Below are positions 28,589 through 35,803 of a stretch of 64,000 bases of DNA, one piece after another. The DNA is taken from positions 1-64,000 of the forward strand of contig JAJFIQ010000021.1 of NCBI GenBank assembly GCA_021774785.1. Reading direction: 5' to 3'. The position numbers and the translations under genes are program-made. The number at the start of each line of letters is the position of its first letter. The first letter of the stretch is position 1. The notes beneath the pieces were generated by a model. That model was given only the letters and a program-made list of their open reading frames with translations, had not been told where the DNA came from and did not search any database. The DNA is from Emcibacter sp. GTDB taxonomy: Bacteria; Pseudomonadota; Alphaproteobacteria; Sphingomonadales; Emcibacteraceae.

Positions 28589-30322
28589 ATGAAACCCGCT
28601 TTTGGTAGAAAAACACATCTTGAGGGCAAATCAACCCTAATAGCAAAAAAAGTTCGTAAACCGAACAGTTTTGGTAAAGGGCAACTTGCAACATCACATG
28701 AAGCACCCAAGGCACCTGCTGCTGCCTTGGACGGTCATGTTGTGTCTGATGCGGGAATCGTAGACAAAGCTTACGAGCTTATCGAATCTGTAATGATAGA
28801 AAAAATGGATCCGGCCCAAGCCAAGGAAATGGATCATAGCGATATTTCTGCTTTTATCGAAGGCATCATTGAGGAAGAAACCAAACGCCACCGGATGGAA
28901 TTAAATGAGCTTGAACGCCGCGACCTTATTACAGTGCTTTTGGACGATATTCTGAACGCAGCAAGCGATAAACCAAAAGAAGATATTCCTGAAGAAGATG
29001 TCAACGTCGTTCGGAAACATAAAAAAGCCCAGAAACAAACCAATGAAAAGAAGCAGCAAGTCAGTCAAGACAGCATCATGGATGCCAAAGACCGCCTGCA
29101 ACCCCTGTTGCTGGAATATATCGACGCTTCTGCCGCCAACGAGATGGACCGGTCCGAGCTTGCGGAACAGGTAAGTGAAGCCGTCAATGAGTTGATGGCT
29201 CAGGAAAAAATTAACCTGAATTTGCGCGAGCAACGTGACCTGGTCAATATGTTGCTCCATGATATGCTGGGGCTAGGTCCTCTGGAACCCCTCTTGGATA
29301 ATGAAGAAATTACCGAGATTATGGTCAATGGCCCCAAACAGGTTTATATTGAAGAAAGCGGCAAACTAAGGCTATCTGATGTAACATTCCGGGATAATCA
29401 GCATCTGATGAATATATGTACCCGGATTGTGACCGCCGTGGGGCGCAGGGTCGATGAATCTACGCCGCTTTGTGATGCGCGGCTTATGGATGGCAGTCGC
29501 GTGAATATCATTATTCCACCGCTGGCCCTTGATGGTGCGTCCATTTCCATTCGTAAGTTTGCCAAGCAGAAGATTACGCTGGATCATATGATTGACTGGA
29601 AGAGTATGTCCCATGACATGGGAACGGTGCTTAAAATAGCCGGGGCTTGCCGATTGAATATTCTTATTTCCGGCGGTACGGGTTCCGGGAAAACCACCAT
29701 GCTTAACGCTTTGTCGCGCATGATTGATGTTGGTGAGCGGGTGGTGACCATTGAGGATACGGCTGAGCTGCAAATGCAACAGCCCCATGTGGTCAGGTTG
29801 GAAACACGCCCACCTAACCTTGAAGGAAAAGGCGAGATCAGTATGCGCGATCTTGTGAAGAACTCGCTGCGTATGCGTCCGGACCGTATTATTTTGGGTG
29901 AGGTTCGTGGGGCAGAGGCCTTTGATGTGCTTCAGGCCATGAATACAGGCCATGATGGCTCCATGTGTACGCTTCATGCCAATAATACCCGTGAGGCCCT
30001 GACACGTATGGAAAATATGATCGGTATGGCCGATTTGAAATTGCCGCAAAAAGCCGTTCGGGAACAGATCGCCGGTGCCGTGGATCTTGTGGTTCAGGTT
30101 TCCAGAATGCGTGATGGAGGTCGTCGTTGTGCTTCTATTACTGAAGTTGTCGGCATGGAAGGTGATATAATTACCACGCAGGATTTATTTATTTATGAAT
30201 TTACCGGAGAGGATGCAGACGGAAACCTGGAGGGCCGTTTCAAGTCCACAGGGGTCCGTCCGTATTTCATGGAAAAAGCGGCCTATTTTGGTTTAGACAA
30301 AGCACTGATGGAGGCCTTATAG
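28589..30322 (+). CDS. cpaF: Tad pilus motor ATPase CpaF/TadA
   Basis: 577 aa, longer than the usual 450-500 because of a charged N-terminal extension of about 120 residues. The core (about 150-560) is a type II/IV secretion ATPase: LDNEEITEIMVNGPKQVYIEESGKL, the Walker A GGTGSGKTT (about 362-370), the Asp box RMRPDRIILGEVRGAEAFDVLQAMNTGH and the His box CTLHANNTREALTR. It powers pilus assembly at the inner membrane. Confidence 0.96.
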   Translation: MKPAFGRKTHLEGKSTLIAKKVRKPNSFGKGQLATSHEAPKAPAAALDGHVVSDAGIVDKAYELIESVMIEKMDPAQAKEMDHSDISAFIEGIIEEETKRHRMELNELERRDLITVLLDDILNAASDKPKEDIPEEDVNVVRKHKKAQKQTNEKKQQVSQDSIMDAKDRLQPLLLEYIDASAANEMDRSELAEQVSEAVNELMAQEKINLNLREQRDLVNMLLHDMLGLGPLEPLLDNEEITEIMVNGPKQVYIEESGKLRLSDVTFRDNQHLMNICTRIVTAVGRRVDESTPLCDARLMDGSRVNIIIPPLALDGASISIRKFAKQKITLDHMIDWKSMSHDMGTVLKIAGACRLNILISGGTGSGKTTMLNALSRMIDVGERVVTIEDTAELQMQQPHVVRLETRPPNLEGKGEISMRDLVKNSLRMRPDRIILGEVRGAEAFDVLQAMNTGHDGSMCTLHANNTREALTRMENMIGMADLKLPQKAVREQIAGAVDLVVQVSRMRDGGRRCASITEVVGMEGDIITTQDLFIYEFTGEDADGNLEGRFKSTGVRPYFMEKAAYFGLDKALMEAL

Positions 30323-30329
30323 GAAAATT

Positions 30330-31313
30330 ATGGACGTTACCAACCCAACCATCGTAATCGCAGGTATATTTATCTGTGTTGTTGTTCTGTTAGGCACCCT
30401 TGCTGCGGCGGCGGGATTGTTAGGCAATAATAATAAGGTTATCGGCAAAAGACTTGATAAGATCAAAGTTCGTCATGGAAATAATAAAAACCTTGCCAAG
30501 GAGCATGCCAAAAAGGCTCTTTTTGTGAAAAAAGAAACCTCACTAATTGATCGTTTTGTTCCCAAACCCGATGAATTGAGATTACGTCTGAATAAGACTG
30601 GTAAGGACATCACTTTTATGAAATATGTTATGGTTACAGTGATGATAGCTATAATCGTAGGGCTTGTAATGAAAATATTCGTTGGCCTTTCCCCTTTGCC
30701 CGCGATTATGGTTGGCGTGTTTGCCGGATTATTCTTGCCGCATGCCTATATCAATAGAGTGATTAATAAACGGTTGAAGAAATTTACAGAACAGTTTCCG
30801 GAGGCCATTGATCTTATTGTTAGGGGTTTGCGTGCGGGTCTGCCGATAACAGAATCAATTTATGCGGTCTCGCGGGAGATGCAGGCGCCTATTTCCACAG
30901 AATTCGGAAAAATTACTGATGAGATCAGGTTGGGTAAAACCATGGATGAAGCACTATGGGCGACAGCAAAGCGTCTTGATACCCCTGATTTCAAGTTTTT
31001 TGTTATCAGCTTATCCGTTCAGCAGGAAACGGGTGGCAATCTTACGGAGACCCTGATTAATTTATCCGAAATTCTCAGAGGGCGCACCAGGTTAAAACTC
31101 AAGATCAAAGCTATGATCTCGGAAGGTAAAGCCAGTGCCTATATTATTGGCTCATTGCCATTCCTCATGTGTGGGCTGCTTTCTGTAATGAATTATGATT
31201 ACATGTCGGTCATGTTCACCGACCCACGGGGACAGCTTGGGCTGATAGGGGCTGCGGTCTGGATGAGTATTGGTGTTTTCATTCTATCAAAAATGATAAA
31301 TTTCGAGGTCTGA
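30330..31313 (+). CDS. tadB: Tad inner-membrane platform protein TadB
   Basis: 327 aa with transmembrane helices at about 8-30, 92-135 and two near the C-terminus. The central type II secretion F domain (about 150-280) contains FPEAIDLIVRGLRAGLPITESI and VQQETGGNLTETLINLSEILRGR, the hallmark of TadB. It begins 8 bp after cpaF and is followed by tadC after 3 bp. It should form the platform complex with TadC. Confidence 0.94.
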   Translation: MDVTNPTIVIAGIFICVVVLLGTLAAAAGLLGNNNKVIGKRLDKIKVRHGNNKNLAKEHAKKALFVKKETSLIDRFVPKPDELRLRLNKTGKDITFMKYVMVTVMIAIIVGLVMKIFVGLSPLPAIMVGVFAGLFLPHAYINRVINKRLKKFTEQFPEAIDLIVRGLRAGLPITESIYAVSREMQAPISTEFGKITDEIRLGKTMDEALWATAKRLDTPDFKFFVISLSVQQETGGNLTETLINLSEILRGRTRLKLKIKAMISEGKASAYIIGSLPFLMCGLLSVMNYDYMSVMFTDPRGQLGLIGAAVWMSIGVFILSKMINFEV

Positions 31314-31316
31314 CCT

Positions 31317-32288
31317 ATGGAAGCTTACCTGCCTGACGGCGTAACAATTGAAGATGTCATAACTGTACTTGCTGCCATGTCAGCATTTCTGGTGGTTTTG
31401 GCTATCTGGAGCAGCGGGATCATTAAAGACCCGATGCATGGCAGGGTTAAACATCTGCAGGAGCGCAGACAGGATCTGAAGCGGGGATATTCCGCTCCTA
31501 CCAAACGCAAACCAACTTTACAAAAGGCATCCTACTTGGGGGCCATGCAGAATACGGTGAATAAATTCAATCTGATGAAGAATGAACAGGCCGAAAAATT
31601 TCGCCTGAAACTGCTTCAGGGTGGGTACCGTTCAAAAGACGCTCTGGTATATTTTATGTTCTTCAAACTGATTCTGCCAATTTTGATCGGAACAATTGCC
31701 GTCATACTTATATACGGGATGGGCGCATTTGATCTAAAACCGATGATGAAAACATTGGCCTGTCTCGCGTCGGTTCTTATTGCATCTTATTTGCCGGAAA
31801 TTATACTGAGAAATATTACCGTCAAACGGAATTTACAGATGCAAAGGGCGCTCCCTGATATGCTGGATTTGTTGGTGATCTGTGCGGAAGCTGGCCTGAC
31901 ACTGGATTCTGCATTGTTAAGAGTGGTTAAAGAAATGGCTCAAACAGGCCCCGAATTGGCTGATGAGCTTAATTATACTGCCATTGAACTGGGTTTTTTG
32001 CCGGAGCGGAGACAGGCTCTGACAAATCTTTCACAGCGTGTACTTTTGCCATCCGTGCAGTCGGTGACCGCAACGCTTATTCAGTCAGAAAAATATGGTA
32101 CGCCTTTGGCGCAATCGCTGAGGGTATTATCGTCCGAATTCCGGAACGAACGCATGATGAAAGCGGAAGAAAAGGCGGCTAAACTTCCTGCTACCATGAC
32201 AATTCCACTTATTTTGTTTATTTTACCCACATTGTTTGTTGTACTGATCGGTCCTGCGACTTGTCAGATTACGGCGACAATGGGTTAG
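31317..32288 (+). CDS. tadC: Tad inner-membrane platform protein TadC
   Basis: 323 aa with the same topology as TadB. The T2SF domain (about 180-300) contains RALPDMLDLLVICAEAGLTLDSALLRV and PLAQSLRVLSSEFRNERMMKAEEKAAKLPATMTIPLILFILPTLF, typical of TadC. It is the last gene of the Tad operon here, because a strong terminator follows. Genes for tadD and the minor pilins tadE/F/G are not in the window. Confidence 0.94.
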   Translation: MEAYLPDGVTIEDVITVLAAMSAFLVVLAIWSSGIIKDPMHGRVKHLQERRQDLKRGYSAPTKRKPTLQKASYLGAMQNTVNKFNLMKNEQAEKFRLKLLQGGYRSKDALVYFMFFKLILPILIGTIAVILIYGMGAFDLKPMMKTLACLASVLIASYLPEIILRNITVKRNLQMQRALPDMLDLLVICAEAGLTLDSALLRVVKEMAQTGPELADELNYTAIELGFLPERRQALTNLSQRVLLPSVQSVTATLIQSEKYGTPLAQSLRVLSSEFRNERMMKAEEKAAKLPATMTIPLILFILPTLFVVLIGPATCQITATMG

Positions 32289-32354
32289 AGGTTAAAAATC
32301 TCAAATTTCAAATAATTTTCTTTATCTTAAAGTACTTATCAGAAATTTTTCAAT

Positions 32355-32390
32355 AAAATATGACTCTTTTTAAGGGGGGTCATATTTTCT
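32355..32390 (+). terminator. Intrinsic terminator after tadC
   Basis: AAAATATGAC (32355-32364) pairs exactly over 10 bp with GTCATATTTT (32379-32388) around a 14-nt loop, with a T-rich end. It lies 66 bp after the tadC stop and closes the pilus operon. The stem is AT-rich. Confidence 0.7.
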
Positions 32391-32602
32391 ATTCAAGCTA
32401 AAGTAAGTGAAGGATTAGACCCCTCTTGCCAAAATAGTTAACAAAAGGTTAATTTTTTAGTTGATTCGGCGAATCATTTAGAGGATGATTCATCTAGTGA
32501 TTTGAATCTACGGGAAGAATCTCGTCCGAATATCATTATAAAAATGATCATGACGTGATTTTATATGTTGGCTAGACTATAGGAATGTAGGGTATTCAAG
32601 CA
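32391..32602. other. Control region of the second kinase gene
   Basis: With the terminator before it, this forms a 314-bp stretch without a gene. It holds an exact CtrA-type site at 32438-32452 and AT-rich DNA. I could not choose one -10 box with confidence. Confidence 0.4.
32438..32452. promoter_or_regulatory. Candidate CtrA-binding site upstream of the second kinase gene
   Basis: TTAA (32438-32441), 7 bp, TTAA (32449-32452) is an exact match to the CtrA consensus, 151 bp upstream of the kinase ATG. Like the flp site it falls in a promoter region; chance occurrence is not excluded in AT-rich DNA. Confidence 0.5.
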
Positions 32603-33778
32603 ATGAATGCTTCTTTATTTGACAACCATACTACTGAGCGAAAAAAGATATCTGACCCGGATATCATGGCGCCTTCTCGTCATGAAAAAGAATTTGGATT
32701 GTTTAACTCCGTATTTCATGAAGTCAGCAATGCCATAGCCATTATTTCCCGTCAGCATGATAATCAGCCACCGGTAATTCTGGACATCAATCATCATTTT
32801 GAATTGGTAACCGGATACCAGTTAGAGGAAATATACGGCCAAAACCTTTATGATTTTCTGACGGAAACACAGTCCAGACCAAACCGTCATGTCATTGAGA
32901 AAGCCTTGACCAGCCGTCAGGCGGCTGTCCTTTATTGCCCCTGGACCAGCAAGAATGGTAAAATTCTTGATTTAGATATGACCATCCGTCCTTTTAGTTG
33001 TGAAGATGACAGTTCCAGATTTATTTGTGTGCTACGGGAAAATAATAGCGATCATAACAACCGGGATAATGCGGCAAAGGAAATAAAGAGAAATCTGCTT
33101 TCCGCCATGCATCATAATTTTAAAACGCCCCTTAATGGAATATTGGGATATTCCGAGATCATCATGTCGGAGATGATGGGACCTATTGGACAAGAGACCT
33201 ATAAGAGTTACGCACAGGATATTCATGGTGCAGGGAAAGACCTACTTCAATTAATCGATAACCTGCTTGAACTGAAGGAGCTTGAAACAGCAGAATTCGC
33301 CCTTGAGGAAGCAAGTTTCCCCATCGAAAGCATGATTTCAGAATGTTTTAAAAAAGTGTCTGGCGATGCTAAAAAAGCTGGTGTGGATCTTTCTTGCCGT
33401 GTTGATAAGGAACCCCCGAATTTATTTGGCGATAAGTCACGCCTGCAGCAGGTTATTCACAGCCTTTTGGAAAATGCCCTGAAATTTACCCCTTCCGGAG
33501 GCAAAATCATTGTATCCGCTCGCCAAGACAGTGGGGGAGACTATCTGATATGTTGCGAGGATAATGGTTCAGGTATGTCATCTCAGCAGTTAGCAAAAAT
33601 TTTCTGTCATGACACTCATCTATCAGACATATATTCCAATCCTACTGTTGGAATTGGGTTTGGTCTTTCATTCGTCAAACAGCTTATCGAGAAGCACGAT
33701 GGCACGGTTTCGATTATCAGTTCGCCAAATAAGGGTACCATGGTAACATTGCATTTGCCGGCTGAACGTATTTGTTAA
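32603..33778 (+). CDS. PAS sensor histidine kinase with unusual H-box
   Basis: 391 aa, no membrane segment. A PAS domain covers about 45-150 (ILDINHHFELVTGYQLEEIYGQNLYDFL). The HisKA helix reads MHHNFKTPLNGILGYSEIIMSEMMGP: the phospho-acceptor His is followed by Asn, where HisKA kinases nearly always have Glu or Asp. The ATP-binding domain is complete, with N box LQQVIHSLLENALKFTPSGG, G1 CEDNGSGMS and G2 GIGFGLSFVKQLIEKHDG. Losing the acidic residue should weaken autophosphorylation. No response regulator is adjacent. It follows the Tad operon and has its own CtrA-type site. Confidence 0.88.
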   Translation: MNASLFDNHTTERKKISDPDIMAPSRHEKEFGLFNSVFHEVSNAIAIISRQHDNQPPVILDINHHFELVTGYQLEEIYGQNLYDFLTETQSRPNRHVIEKALTSRQAAVLYCPWTSKNGKILDLDMTIRPFSCEDDSSRFICVLRENNSDHNNRDNAAKEIKRNLLSAMHHNFKTPLNGILGYSEIIMSEMMGPIGQETYKSYAQDIHGAGKDLLQLIDNLLELKELETAEFALEEASFPIESMISECFKKVSGDAKKAGVDLSCRVDKEPPNLFGDKSRLQQVIHSLLENALKFTPSGGKIIVSARQDSGGDYLICCEDNGSGMSSQQLAKIFCHDTHLSDIYSNPTVGIGFGLSFVKQLIEKHDGTVSIISSPNKGTMVTLHLPAERIC

Positions 33779-33885
33779 TTAAGCTTTCCAATATTATATA
33801 AATTTTCAAGAAATCTATGCACGACTTGCTTTATGCTTAGACCACCCCATATACTTGGCAATGGCAAAAATAATCAGGACATAAA

Positions 33886-34179
33886 ATGAGCACTTCTTTA
33901 AATGTAATTTCTGCTAATGATTTGCGGAGTGGATTGAATGTTTATTACATTCAGGATGGGGGCGATAATCGCTGGGACATAGATATATCAAAAGCGTCCA
34001 CTTTTGATGCAGACAGTCTAACCTCTGCCTTCGATCTGGCAAAACAGGATATGGATAATAATCTGGTTGTGGATTGTGTGGTTGTGCCCGTTAATGAACA
34101 TCATGGGCCTCTGACTACCCGCGAAAGAATCCGAAGCACAGGACCATCAACTAAATATGGTCATAACGTCAACTCATAG
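33886..34179 (+). CDS. DUF2849 domain protein
   Basis: 97 aa, the usual DUF2849 length. It keeps the family outline: an early segment ending in a Trp (GDNRWDIDISKAS), a helical middle (SLTSAFDLAKQDMDNNLVVDCVVVPV) and the C-terminal RERIRSTGPSTKYG. In other alphaproteobacteria DUF2849 is usually beside sulfite or nitrite reductase genes; here it is 8 bp before a glyoxalase II-like gene. Function unknown. Confidence 0.65.
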   Translation: MSTSLNVISANDLRSGLNVYYIQDGGDNRWDIDISKASTFDADSLTSAFDLAKQDMDNNLVVDCVVVPVNEHHGPLTTRERIRSTGPSTKYGHNVNS

Positions 34180-34187
34180 GGACTATT

Positions 34188-34979
34188 ATGATCGTACTTC
34201 AGATATATGCCGATAACCCGCTCAGGAATTTTCATTATCTGATCGCCTGTCCCGAAACACGGGATGCTCTGGTGATTGACCCTCTGGACGTGAAAAAATG
34301 TCTGGATGCAGCCGGAAGCCATGATCTGAATATCACTAAAATTCTCAACACCCATGAACATTGGGATCATATTGATGGTAACGAAGAAATGCGTGAGAAA
34401 ACCGGTGCAAAACTCTATGCTCACCATGGGGCTGTGGCGAAAATAGGCAATGTGGATGTGGGACTTAAAGCGGGTGATACGGTCGATATCGGTACAACAG
34501 TTAGCCTTCGGGTAATGGATACCCCCGGTCATACCATGAGCCATCTGTGCCTGTTATCAAATACGGACCAGCCCGCGCTTTTTTGTGGTGATACACTGTT
34601 TAATGCAGGAGCGGGAAATTGCCATAATGGCGGCGATCCAGATATTTTATATGATACTTTTTCAGATCAGCTAGACCAACTTCCTGATCATACACGGATT
34701 TTTCCGGGACATGATTATATTGTCAATAATCTGGAATTCACACTGGACCGTGAACCGGGCAATGAACAAGCACTCATCATGCTGGAAAAATTACGGGGGC
34801 AGGACCCTCATGATGCTTATATCACAACCATGGGTGACGAGCGGCGCATCAATAGTTTCTTCAGACTGACTAATACTGACATCATTAATAAGTTGAAAAG
34901 CGAGGATTCAAAAATTTCAACTAATCCTGAACCAAGGGAAATATTCAAAGCATTACGACAACTCAGAAATCACTGGTAG
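34188..34979 (+). CDS. Hydroxyacylglutathione hydrolase-like metallo-hydrolase (glyoxalase II)
   Basis: 263 aa, the size of GloB. The binuclear metal motif THEHWDH is at residues 55-61, with further ligands in DTPGHTMSH (His near 114), CGDTLF (Asp near 136) and FPGHDY (His near 173). The C-terminal domain has the glutathione-binding style ending RTFMR-like to DERRINSFFRLTN. Glyoxalase II releases D-lactate from S-lactoylglutathione. It is co-directional with DUF2849 and an SCP2 gene, 15-16 bp apart. Confidence 0.88.
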   Translation: MIVLQIYADNPLRNFHYLIACPETRDALVIDPLDVKKCLDAAGSHDLNITKILNTHEHWDHIDGNEEMREKTGAKLYAHHGAVAKIGNVDVGLKAGDTVDIGTTVSLRVMDTPGHTMSHLCLLSNTDQPALFCGDTLFNAGAGNCHNGGDPDILYDTFSDQLDQLPDHTRIFPGHDYIVNNLEFTLDREPGNEQALIMLEKLRGQDPHDAYITTMGDERRINSFFRLTNTDIINKLKSEDSKISTNPEPREIFKALRQLRNHW

Positions 34980-34994
34980 AAAAAGGAAAAACAA

Positions 34995-35294
34995 ATGAGC
35001 CTAGAAGATATTACTACAGAAATACGGGATAAAGCCGGATCAATGGAAGCCACTGGAAAAACAGTTAAAATTGACCTGCAGGGTGAGGGCACCATTTATA
35101 TCGATGGTTCAACAACGCCACCAACCGTCAGCAATGACGATAATGAAGCAGATGTAACATTGATTATCAGTGAGGAAAATTTTGAAGGCCTGATTGATGG
35201 GTCCTTAAACCCACAGATGGCCTTTATGATGGGCAAGCTTAAAATTGACGGTGATATGGGGCTTGCCCTGAAGTTGGGCGATCTTTTTAGTTAA
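34995..35294 (+). CDS. SCP2 sterol-binding domain protein
   Basis: 99 aa, a stand-alone SCP2 fold: VKIDLQGEGTIYIDGST, then DVTLIISEENFEGLIDGSLNPQMAFMMGKLKIDGDMGLALKLGDLF, the conserved C-terminal half. These small proteins have a hydrophobic tunnel for lipids or acyl chains; the ligand in bacteria is not settled. Its stop overlaps the convergent last gene of the GTA cluster by 4 bp. Confidence 0.9.
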   Translation: MSLEDITTEIRDKAGSMEATGKTVKIDLQGEGTIYIDGSTTPPTVSNDDNEADVTLIISEENFEGLIDGSLNPQMAFMMGKLKIDGDMGLALKLGDLFS

Positions 35295-35791
35295 GGCGAG
35301 ATCAACCCATGTGCGCGACAGGCGGCAAGTAAACTGTTCAGGGCGGTGCGTGCTTCGGCATCTATGGTTCCGCCGCCCGCTGCATCGCTGATGGCGGCCT
35401 GTTGTGTGCCGATAATTTGCTGTCCGGAAATCTCGATACTGTTGGCTGTTACGACCCCTTTTTGCCATAGGCCTGATGAGTAGTGTGCCATGACGCCATC
35501 ATCTTTCAGCCAGACCAGCATACCTTCAAAAGGCAGATAAAATTGCCAGATACCACCGATAAATTGTGCCAGTTCATTGTCATGGCTAGTCCAATCACCA
35601 GTGGCTACACTGTCAACCAGCCACAAATTTCCCTCTGTAGGCGATAGGGGTGGAACTGAAAGAATTGAGCTTTCCACCGATGACTGAACAAGAGCGTCCA
35701 GCATGTTTAGCGCCATATTATGGGTGACTTCTTTTTGGGACTGGGTGGAAATGATATAGGGCGTGTTAAGCCGAGGAGTTTGAATAGTCAT
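35291..35791 (-). CDS. DUF2793 domain protein at the 3' end of the GTA cluster
   Basis: 166 aa. The DUF2793 domain fills residues 5-110: TPYIISTQSQKEVTHNMALNMLDALVQ then EGNLWLVDSVATGDWTSHDNELAQFIGGIWQFYLPFEGMLVWLKDD. The domain is common in tail-associated proteins of alphaproteobacterial GTAs and phages. The C-terminal 55 residues look like a small adhesion or trimerisation segment. It lies 12 bp after the gp15-like gene and is probably part of the particle tip or a fibre. Confidence 0.85.
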   Translation of the reverse strand: MTIQTPRLNTPYIISTQSQKEVTHNMALNMLDALVQSSVESSILSVPPLSPTEGNLWLVDSVATGDWTSHDNELAQFIGGIWQFYLPFEGMLVWLKDDGVMAHYSSGLWQKGVVTANSIEISGQQIIGTQQAAISDAAGGGTIDAEARTALNSLLAACRAHGLISP

Positions 35792-35803
35792 TTTCGGTTA
35801 CCT

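Noticed and set aside
29372..30049. 225-codon minus-strand frame opposite cpaF
   Set aside because: His-rich translation of the complement of a conserved ATPase; no independent evidence.
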